This document shows, piece by piece, positions 1 through 4,204 of a DNA stretch of 5,805 bases. The notes beneath the pieces are model-generated. The model had not been told where the DNA came from and did not search any database. It saw only the letters and a program-made list of their open reading frames with translations. Source of the DNA: Candidatus Daviesbacteria bacterium RIFCSPHIGHO2_02_FULL_39_12 (GTDB taxonomy: Bacteria; Patescibacteriota; Microgenomatia; Daviesbacterales; UBA10151); NCBI GenBank assembly GCA_001777055.1, contig MFCX01000023.1, positions 26,726 through 32,530 on the forward strand. Reading direction: 5' to 3'. How positions within the stretch are numbered: position 1 is the stretch's first letter; each line of letters opens with the position of its first letter. The position numbers were made by a program, and so were the translations under genes.

Positions 1-1
1 T

Positions 2-742
2 TGCAAGGATAAGAATCCTAATTGTAAGAAAGAGAATATAACTTCCCAAACTGTGATTCCTGTGACAATTACCATGCAGGATGAGAGGGGTAATACTCTT
101 TATACTGTTAATTTGAACCTAAAAGTTAAATCTAATTCTCAAAGATTTTGTGCTTCCTGCGGGGCCAAAAACCAGCCGTGCTGCAAAGGGGAAAATCAGT
201 GCAGTAAAGACGGAGATAGCGGCGTAGGGGACAAGTGTGAAAGGGGACTGGTTTGCGGCACGGCAGCAGACGATACCTGTACCAAAGCAAATGCTGCTGC
301 GGGCAGGTGTCAGATTAAAACCGCCTGCAGGGACCCGCAGGAAGTAGGTGTGCCTGATGCAAATGGGGTCATACAGGGCCGATGCAGAACTTATCAAAAA
401 GGAAATCAAACAGAAAACCTGGCAGGTAATGACGGCCAGGGATTAAAAGAAGGGGAAACTACCTGCACTTCCGGCAAAGAAAGAGTAGAGTGCAGCTGTG
501 ACTCACAAGCCTGCACGGCAATTAAAACCGGTGTTTGCGAGGGCTTCAGCTATGATGACAGCGCTGCAGTGGCAGGTACGTGTGACCAGACAGAATTTCT
601 AAACGGCCATCCCCAAAGGTGCGTGAGAATCCCTACCGGTTCACCTTATGACGGTGATCCAAACAAAGGGGATAAAAGACTCAGGCAATGTTTTTGCGAC
701 TCAGGCGGCTGCACCTGGCAGCATGATAATGGTGCCTGTTGA
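2..742 (+). CDS. Cysteine-rich, probably secreted protein, C-terminal part (5' truncated by window edge)
   Basis: The frame is open from base 2 to the TGA at 740-742, giving 246 residues. A GTG at 53 could act as a start, but the frame continues upstream with similar composition (CKDKNPNC), so I treat the gene as entering from the left. There are 24 cysteines, too many for a typical cytoplasmic protein and consistent with disulfides outside the cell. A beta-strand-like stretch (residues 15-43) is followed by a knot-like module (FCASCGAKNQPCC...C..GLVC, residues 49-93) resembling the CG-x-x-x-QPCC modules of bacterial secreted proteins. Then come two copies of a CxCDSxxC motif, with cysteines at 164/166/171 and 230/232/237, each followed by another Cys 8-9 residues later. 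No catalytic motif is recognised and the family is unknown to me. A surface or adhesin-like role is inference. It is convergent with rplL, 6 bp away. Confidence 0.75.
   Translation, partial: CKDKNPNCKKENITSQTVIPVTITMQDERGNTLYTVNLNLKVKSNSQRFCASCGAKNQPCCKGENQCSKDGDSGVGDKCERGLVCGTAADDTCTKANAAAGRCQIKTACRDPQEVGVPDANGVIQGRCRTYQKGNQTENLAGNDGQGLKEGETTCTSGKERVECSCDSQACTAIKTGVCEGFSYDDSAAVAGTCDQTEFLNGHPQRCVRIPTGSPYDGDPNKGDKRLRQCFCDSGGCTWQHDNGAC
717..736. other. Imperfect hairpin at the convergent gene ends
   Basis: Arms 717-724 (ggcagcat) and 729-736 (atggtgcc) pair with one mismatch around the loop gata, just before the TGA of the cysteine-rich gene and 13 bp from the rplL stop. No T run follows on either strand, so a classical intrinsic terminator is not supported. 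It is the only structure I can see that might separate the two converging transcripts. Confidence 0.25.
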
Positions 743-748
743 TCGAAT

Positions 749-1288
749 TTATTGTAATTCTACTGTAGCTCCTGCGGCCGTTAATTTAGCTTTCGCTTCT
801 TCAGCAGTAGCCTTATTTACCCCTTCAAGTACCGGTTTAGGAGCTGCTTCTACTAAATTTTTAGCTTCCTTAAGCCCTAAAGTTGGTACAAGTTCCCTTA
901 CAGCTTTGATAGCGCCGATTTTGTTGGCGCCGCTGCTTGTTAAGATAACATTGAAAGTGGTTTTTTCTTCCTGTGGCTCGCCCGCCGAAGGCGAGACGGC
1001 TGCTGCTACAGCTATTGGAGCGGAAGCTGAAACACCGAATCTGTCTTCTAAAGCATGCACTAAATCAGCAAGCTCTAAAACAGAAAGTTTTTCAATAGTA
1101 GCAATGATTTTTTCCAGATTGGCTGATACAGGCTTTAGCTCTGCTTGACTCACCTCGGAGGAGTGACCTTCGGTCCCACCGTCCGAGGTGTTTACTGATG
1201 CTTCTTCAGCTTTTTCCTCTGCTTTTTCTGCAGTTTCGGTTGCTTGTTCTGCAGCTTCTTGTGTTTGTTGTGTTTGATCGTCTGCCAT
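749..1288 (-). CDS. rplL: Ribosomal protein bL12 (L7/L12) with long acidic N-terminal extension
   Basis: This is the multicopy stalk protein of the 50S subunit. Dimers bind the L10 C-terminal helix and recruit translational GTPases such as EF-Tu and EF-G. The protein has 179 residues against about 120-130 for the family. Residues 1-50 are an extra Glu/Ala/Gln-rich tail. Residues 53-86 match the dimerisation domain (LEKIIATIEKLSVLELADLV), 87-107 the Ala/Pro hinge, and 108-179 the globular domain, with the hallmark GANKIGAIKAVRE and LGLKEAKNLVE segments. Residues 33-46 are encoded by a 40-bp palindrome and part of the hinge (SPSAGEP) by another inverted repeat, so the extra length is at least partly element-derived. 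The start is ATG at 1288 with no Shine-Dalgarno sequence. The stop is TAA. It follows rplJ by 84 bp and is presumably co-transcribed with it under the L10 leader. Confidence 0.97.
   Translation of the reverse strand: MADDQTQQTQEAAEQATETAEKAEEKAEEASVNTSDGGTEGHSSEVSQAELKPVSANLEKIIATIEKLSVLELADLVHALEDRFGVSASAPIAVAAAVSPSAGEPQEEKTTFNVILTSSGANKIGAIKAVRELVPTLGLKEAKNLVEAAPKPVLEGVNKATAEEAKAKLTAAGATVELQ
977..995. repeat. Short inverted repeat in the rplL hinge
   Basis: Arms ctcgcc (977-982) and ggcgag (990-995) flank the loop cgccgaa. The repeat encodes the S-P-S-A-G-E-P stretch between the dimerisation and C-terminal domains of L12. A similar but degenerate coding stretch (SPSAG, same reading frame, GC-rich) occurs near the C-terminus of the dockerin-like protein at about 2215-2245. 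It may be a decayed palindromic element tolerated in a flexible linker. Confidence 0.45.
1151..1190. repeat. 40-bp near-perfect palindromic element inside rplL
   Basis: The outer arms cacctcgga (1151-1159) and tccgaggtg (1182-1190) are perfect 9-bp inverted repeats. The inner segments ggagtgacc and ggtcccacc continue the palindrome with two mismatches around the loop ttc. It lies wholly within the coding sequence (L12 residues 33-46, about NTSDGGTEGHSSEV) and keeps the frame. The residues it encodes differ sharply from the Glu/Ala-rich tail on either side, suggesting an inserted palindromic element. Confidence 0.7.
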
Positions 1289-1300
1289 ATTAATTAGTTT

Positions 1301-1363
1301 TCAGTCGTCAGTCTTCAGTCGTCAGATATTTTTAGTCTGAAAGCTGATATAGCTGATGACTGA
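1301..1363. repeat. Heptad-period inverted array in the rplJ-rplL spacer
   Basis: TCAG starts at exactly 7-bp spacing four times (1301, 1308, 1315, 1322). After a short T-rich centre its complement CTGA occurs four times (1337, 1344, 1353, 1360; spacing 7, 9, 7). The two halves form a long imperfect hairpin filling most of the 84-bp spacer between rplJ and rplL. There is no T run directly after it in the direction of transcription, so I do not call it a terminator. It could adjust rplL translation or mRNA stability, but that is inference. Confidence 0.7.
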
Positions 1364-1372
1364 TAGCTCTTT

Positions 1373-1900
1373 CTATTCACCTCCCTTCGCTTTTCGTATC
1401 TCAGATAATGCATATACTAAATTTCTTAAGTTGCCTTGTAATACTGAAAGAATACCCTGTAAAGGAGCAACCAACACTCCTACTGTTTTAGCTCTTAATT
1501 CATCCTTAGTAGGTAGAGCAGAAAGCTGGATAATTTTTGCTTCAGTTAACTCTTCTGTTCCTAAAAACCCCCTTTTCACTTTTCCAAGCGATAAATCCTT
1601 GAAATGTTTAACCAGTATTTTAATAGGGGAGATTTCGTCATCATAAGCAAAGAGGGTGGCAAAGGGGCCGTCGAATTTGAAATTTGAAATTTGAAATTTG
1701 AAATTTTGGAGCGCACGCTCCAGTAGTGTATTCTTTGTTACAGTGAATTCCGCATCTTGTTCCCGCAGCTTTTTTCTTAAATCAGACAACTGCTTCATGT
1801 TTAAGCCTTTATAGTCTGCAAAAACCAAAGCTTTGGCCCTGGAAAGCTTGTCCTGCAATTTTGTAACTGTTTCTTCCTTTTGTTGTCTTGTTTTAGGCAT
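1373..1900 (-). CDS. rplJ: Ribosomal protein uL10 (L10)
   Basis: This is the base of the 50S stalk. It binds 23S rRNA helices 42-44 with L11 and carries L12 dimers on its C-terminal helix. The 175 residues are a normal length. Residues 8-60 match the family N-terminus: KLSRAKALVFADYKGL, then LRKKLREQDAEFTVTKNTLLERAL. Residues 79-145 include GPFATLFAYDDE and the LPTKDELRAK segment. The C-terminus (146-175) is the L12-binding helix. Residues 65-76 (QNFKFQISNFKF) are encoded by a 7-bp tandem repeat and replace the more variable loop normally found before the G-P motif. The start is ATG at 1900 with no Shine-Dalgarno sequence; the attenuator-like hairpin abuts it. The stop is TAG. It is first in the rplJ-rplL operon, and its product probably represses its own mRNA through the leader upstream. 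Confidence 0.97.
   Translation of the reverse strand: MPKTRQQKEETVTKLQDKLSRAKALVFADYKGLNMKQLSDLRKKLREQDAEFTVTKNTLLERALQNFKFQISNFKFDGPFATLFAYDDEISPIKILVKHFKDLSLGKVKRGFLGTEELTEAKIIQLSALPTKDELRAKTVGVLVAPLQGILSVLQGNLRNLVYALSEIRKAKGGE
1673..1706. repeat. In-frame tandem heptamer repeat within rplJ
   Basis: A partial unit gaattt (1673-1678) is followed by four perfect gaaattt units (1679-1706). On the coding strand this reads as a 7-residue periodic peptide (NFKFQIS, then NFKF). The unit is not a multiple of three, so gaining or losing one copy would shift the rplJ frame, whereas three units would keep it. Confidence 0.85.
1708..1721. repeat. Perfect small palindrome beside the rplJ heptamer tract
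   Basis: Arms ggagcg (1708-1713) and cgctcc (1716-1721) are separated by two bases. The segment encodes the conserved LERAL helix of L10, so chance from codon choice is possible. It directly borders the tandem repeat. Confidence 0.4.
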
Positions 1901-1904
1901 AATA

Positions 1905-1925
1905 AAAAGCGCTTGAGGCGCTTTT
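1905..1925 (-). terminator. Probable attenuator hairpin of the rplJ leader
   Basis: Arms aaaagcgc and gcgctttt form a perfect 8-bp stem around a 5-base loop. In the rplJ direction the stem ends in a T run (TTTTT, then ATT) that leads straight into the ATG at 1900. The form is that of a Rho-independent terminator, placed 3' of the L10 leader as expected for transcription attenuation. Because it touches the start codon it could also block ribosome access. Confidence 0.65.
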
Positions 1926-1930
1926 AAGTG

Positions 1931-1993
1931 TAAAGTTTAAAGTGCAAAGTTCAAAATTAAATTTGAAAACTTTTAACTTTGAATTTTTAACTT
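1931..1993. repeat. AT-rich heptad-period inverted tract in the rplJ leader
   Basis: It parses as nine consecutive 7-mers: taaagtt, taaagtg, caaagtt, caaaatt, aaatttg, aaaactt, ttaactt, tgaattt, ttaactt. The first half carries AAAGTT-type units and the second half the complementary AACTTT type, so the tract can fold back imperfectly. It separates the L10 leader fold from the attenuator hairpin and could serve as alternative pairing sequence, though no specific antiterminator is evident. Confidence 0.6.
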
Positions 1994-1999
1994 AATTTT

Positions 2000-2088
2000 C
2001 ACCTCGGTGAGATTTACGATCGACAAGCCCACTATAGTCCTGAGTGTAGCCAAATCTGACTTGGTGTAGTCGAAGGACTCACTGTCTT
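2000..2088 (-). promoter_or_regulatory. Ribosomal protein L10 leader RNA (autoregulatory)
   Basis: In the transcript direction it begins AAGACAGTGAG and ends CTCACCGAGGTG. This matches the layout I know from Firmicute rplJ leaders, where AAGACAG and CCGAGGT flank a closing stem. Here that stem is GTGAG (2082-2078) with CTCAC (2011-2007). Inside it AGTCCT (2079-2074) can pair with AGGACT (2041-2036), sharing two bases with the closing stem, and CCAA (2064-2061) with TTGG (2053-2050) caps the arm. CTACAC occurs on both sides of that arm. In the known family, L10 or the L10-L12 complex binds this fold in place of 23S rRNA to repress the operon. The match is from memory, not from a covariance search. 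Confidence 0.7.
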
Positions 2089-2098
2089 AAGCCCTTGT

Positions 2099-2128
2099 AT
2101 TCTACCTGAAAGTAATTTAGTTTGTCAA
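2099..2128 (-). promoter_or_regulatory. Sigma70-type promoter of the rplJ-rplL operon
   Basis: On the minus strand, TTGACA (2128-2123) is a perfect -35 box, followed by an 18-bp spacer and TAGAAT (2104-2099) as -10. Transcription would start near 2092, about 190 nt before the rplJ start codon, producing the L10 leader. The -35 box overlaps the TGA stop (2127-2125) of the dockerin-like gene. Confidence 0.8.
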
Positions 2129-3030
2129 ATTTCCGGTACCCAGATCCAGTAACCGCCCGAAGAGCCGGCAGGAGAGCCGGTTAGTCGGTCCACCTCGAAG
2201 GTGGGCTTTGACTCCTTCAAGGAGAGCCCTGCGGATGGCGAGGCAATATTGGGAACAGGTGAAGTCCAGGCTCCGGAGGCTCCTGTTTTGCCCAAATTTT
2301 TGTTTAATATGGCCAAATCAAAAGAATTAATAACTCCGTCTTTGTTAAAATCAGTATTCCCATTCCAGCTGGCAGAATTGGCTCTTGCACCATAAAATTT
2401 TTGAATAATTGCAAAATCAGCTTCAGTGATAACATTATCGTCGTTTAAGTCTCCTGTCAGCATAGTAATAATTTTTCCTTCATTTAAATAAGTCACCTTA
2501 GGAGACATAATAAAAGCGGAAGCTGTGGCAATTTGAGCGGAGCCTTTAAGCAGAGCAGTATATCGGGCGCCCGGATTTAATCCCGCCAAAGAGAGATTGT
2601 CGAATTCACCTGAAGCAGGTAAGTCAACAGTAAAAGAGAGCAGAAATTTAGGATTAGCTGTAATAACCCCTTCCAGTATTCCTACAAATAATTTAGTTGC
2701 TTGACTCGCGGCAGGCCGGCCTTCTAAAGCTGCTTTTAAAGACAAAGTAGGCCCGAATGAGATGGCAATCTCAGGAGAAGAGGAATCAGGTGCGGAACTT
2801 TGATCAGACGGCAACTTGGCAATATTTGACTGTGAGTTATCCAACAGATCCTGTGTGGCAGAAGCAGTAGCGACAGGAGAGGTTTTAGCGGTAGTGTTAG
2901 TTTTTTTGGGTTCTGAGGCCTTGCTTTTAAAAATTTGGCTTTGGGAAGCCAAATAGGCCCCAATCGGAATAGAAAGAATCAGGAAAACATACAAACCGAT
3001 GAGTATTTTTGCCCTGGTGGAAGAGAACAT
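2125..3030 (-). CDS. Membrane-anchored protein with type I dockerin-like domain
   Basis: I chose ATG at 3030 (301 residues) over a TTG at 3090. The ATG sits directly before the hydrophobic anchor and 6 bp after a TATAAT box, and the 20 extra residues from the TTG would be Tyr/Asn/Pro-rich and come from repeat-like DNA. Residues 7-27 form a single transmembrane helix after an Arg/Lys N-terminus (uncleaved anchor or signal peptide). Residues 35-88 are a Ser/Thr/Ala-rich linker. Residues 91-180 look like a beta-sandwich with the LAGLNPGARYTALLKG strand pattern. Residues 193-247 contain two calcium loops (DLNDDNVITEAD and DFNKDGVINSFD), each followed by a short helix, with ligands at loop positions 1, 3, 5 and 12, the dockerin layout. 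The tail ends GGYWIWVPEI. In cellulosomes dockerins bind cohesins; no cohesin is visible here, so the partner is unknown. No terminator follows, so transcripts may run into rplJ. Confidence 0.85.
   Translation of the reverse strand: MFSSTRAKILIGLYVFLILSIPIGAYLASQSQIFKSKASEPKKTNTTAKTSPVATASATQDLLDNSQSNIAKLPSDQSSAPDSSSPEIAISFGPTLSLKAALEGRPAASQATKLFVGILEGVITANPKFLLSFTVDLPASGEFDNLSLAGLNPGARYTALLKGSAQIATASAFIMSPKVTYLNEGKIITMLTGDLNDDNVITEADFAIIQKFYGARANSASWNGNTDFNKDGVINSFDLAILNKNLGKTGASGAWTSPVPNIASPSAGLSLKESKPTFEVDRLTGSPAGSSGGYWIWVPEI
2190..2224. repeat. Two adjacent small palindromes in the dockerin gene 3' end
   Basis: Arms ccacct and aggtgg (2190-2204, loop cga) and arms ctcctt and aaggag (2212-2224, one-base loop) sit side by side. 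A third inverted repeat, ccggc/gccgg, lies at 2165-2180. The segment is more GC-rich than its surroundings and encodes the low-complexity C-terminal tail, which may be built from decayed inverted elements. Confidence 0.4.
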
Positions 3031-3036
3031 ATCTAC

Positions 3037-3042
3037 ATTATA
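3037..3042 (-). promoter_or_regulatory. -10 box of the dockerin-like gene (near-leaderless)
   Basis: TATAAT on the minus strand ends 6 bp before the ATG at 3030, so transcription should start at or next to the start codon. This agrees with the lack of a ribosome binding site. A -35 box at the usual distance is poor. Confidence 0.5.
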
Positions 3043-3048
3043 TAGTGG

Positions 3049-3076
3049 ATTAGGGTTTAGGGAATAGGGTATAGTA
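3049..3076. repeat. Heptad-period repeat in the divergent promoter region
   Basis: The tract parses as attaggg, tttaggg, aataggg, tatagta, a strict 7-bp period with TAGGG as the shared core of the first three units. It occupies most of the 67-bp gap between the start codons at 3030 and 3098 and so lies over the upstream promoter elements of both divergent genes. Confidence 0.65.
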
Positions 3077-3097
3077 TAAGAATAACTCAAAACTTAT

Positions 3098-4099
3098 ATG
3101 TTTTCACCTAAAGCTCTCTTGAAAATCATAATTAATACTTTAATAGGTATTATTCTAGTCTTTATTTGGCTTCGGTTTGTTGACTTAAAGCAGATTATAG
3201 CTGCCATTTCTGCAGTGAATTTAGCGCTTTTGGCTCCGGCTTTTTTCTTCATGCTGCTTTCTCCCGTGATCAGGGCTTGGAGGTTAAAAATATTTCTAAG
3301 GCCAATTAAAAAGCTAAACCTTCCCGATCTAATTTTTTTAAATGGGGTTGCGCAAATCCTTAATTTTTTTATTCCGATCAGGGCAGGGGAAGTGGCTAAA
3401 GGAGTTTATTTAAATCATCATTATGGCCTCAGTTTAGGAAAATCAATTGTTTGGATCTTTTTGGATAGGTTTGTGGATCTTATAGTTGTTTTAATTGGCG
3501 CAGCCGCGCTCTTGTTAGTAATCCCGACCGCTCTGCATATAACTTTTATAAAAATTATAATTGTTATAACCGTTATAAGTTTAGGCTTGACTTATCTGAT
3601 GGTATTTCAGGTAAAATTAGCAGAGAAAATAGTCTTTTTTTTGATGCACCTCATACCAGTAAGATTTATTAAGATATATATTGAGCGGGTGTTTAATTTC
3701 TTTCTGGAGGCATTTGTTATTTTAAAGAGACCTTCAGCTTATTTAGGAAAATTGATAATACTTACCATCCTGGCTTACGGGGCGGATGCTGCCATCTGGT
3801 ATTTTACTTTTCTGGCCTTAAGCAGCCCGCAGGAATTTACCAAAATGTATTTAGGGCAACTGCTTTCTGCTCTAACTTACCTTATCCCGGCAGCTCCGGG
3901 TTATGTAGGGTCAGCCGAAGCATCCGGACTGTTAATCTTATCAGGGATTTTTGGACTGGATACTAATTTGGCATCAGCCATGACAGTATTATTTCATATA
4001 ATCTCGGCGCTTTTTGTCATAATCTTTGGCCTGATATCTATTTACAGTCTGAAAATAGACTTGGGAATGATCTTTCAAAAGATCCTGAAAAGGGATTAG
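3098..4099 (+). CDS. Lysylphosphatidylglycerol synthase TM-domain (UPF0104-like) integral membrane protein
   Basis: The 333 residues are a typical length for the stand-alone family. It is polytopic, with hydrophobic helices near residues 9-27, 41-58, 117-143, 149-170, 216-240, 253-265 and 293-316. Family landmarks are the polar IPIRAGEVAKG loop (94-102) after an amphipathic segment, DRFVD (123-127) and the late PAAPGYVGSAEA motif (264-275). Members include the flippase part of MprF and AglD-like archaeal proteins; many stand-alone copies sit near glycosyltransferases and are thought to move or modify lipid-linked substrates. The soluble aminoacyl-transfer domain of MprF is absent, so lysyl-PG synthesis is not supported. 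The ATG start at 3098 has no Shine-Dalgarno sequence; a TATAAG-like box (3075-3080) could serve as -10. Divergent from the dockerin gene. The stop is TAG, with no clear terminator after it. Confidence 0.88.
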   Translation: MFSPKALLKIIINTLIGIILVFIWLRFVDLKQIIAAISAVNLALLAPAFFFMLLSPVIRAWRLKIFLRPIKKLNLPDLIFLNGVAQILNFFIPIRAGEVAKGVYLNHHYGLSLGKSIVWIFLDRFVDLIVVLIGAAALLLVIPTALHITFIKIIIVITVISLGLTYLMVFQVKLAEKIVFFLMHLIPVRFIKIYIERVFNFFLEAFVILKRPSAYLGKLIILTILAYGADAAIWYFTFLALSSPQEFTKMYLGQLLSALTYLIPAAPGYVGSAEASGLLILSGIFGLDTNLASAMTVLFHIISALFVIIFGLISIYSLKIDLGMIFQKILKRD

Positions 4100-4166
4100 A
4101 TTAGTGTCCCAACCAGGTGTCATGGAGTATTCTAACTTCAAACCTTGGATATTTAACCTTGACCTC

Positions 4167-4194
4167 TTGACAAACCTTACCCAACTATTATTAT
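4167..4194 (+). promoter_or_regulatory. Promoter of the MerR-fusion gene
   Basis: TTGACA (4167-4172) and TATTAT (4189-4194) are spaced by 16 bp. The predicted transcription start near 4201 is only about 4 nt before the GTG at 4205, giving an almost leaderless mRNA. The 105-bp gap 4100-4204 holds no other feature I can recognise. Confidence 0.65.
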
Positions 4195-4204
4195 TAATAT
4201 ATAA

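Noticed and set aside
53..55. GTG as the start of the cysteine-rich gene
   Set aside because: The frame stays open to base 2 with compatible Lys/Asn/Cys-rich composition, and there is no promoter or signal peptide at 53, so the gene more likely begins outside the window.
740..742. UGA recoded as glycine, as in some Patescibacteria
   Set aside because: Reading through the TGA quickly reaches another stop with no coding continuation, and the dockerin gene also ends cleanly at TGA.
648..1148. Plus-strand open frame opposite rplL
   Set aside because: It is antisense to a clear ribosomal gene and its protein has biased Ala/Ser composition typical of a mirrored frame.
1301..1363. CRISPR array
   Set aside because: Units are 7 bp with no spacers of 25-40 bp and no cas genes nearby.
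1356..1646. Plus-strand open frame opposite rplJ
   Set aside because: Antisense shadow of rplJ with no family resemblance.
1673..1706. Phase-variation switch in rplJ
   Set aside because: The gene is essential, so an off state by slippage is not plausible as regulation; a permissive-loop repeat is the simpler reading.
3049..3076. Telomere-like TTAGGG repeats
   Set aside because: Only two adjacent units fit, the spacing is 7 bp and not 6, and the tract sits inside a divergent bacterial gene gap.
3031..3090. TTG start giving 20 more residues on the dockerin-like protein
   Set aside because: The extra residues come largely from heptad-repeat DNA and the -10 box, and the ATG at 3030 places the membrane anchor at the N-terminus as expected.
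3098..4099. Full MprF lysyl-phosphatidylglycerol synthase
   Set aside because: Only the membrane domain is present; the C-terminal aminoacyl-transfer domain is absent and no separate one is in the window.
4100..4204. Small gene or terminator between the UPF0104 gene and the MerR fusion
   Set aside because: One frame is open but lacks a convincing start or family, and no stable hairpin with a T run is visible; only the promoter is supported.
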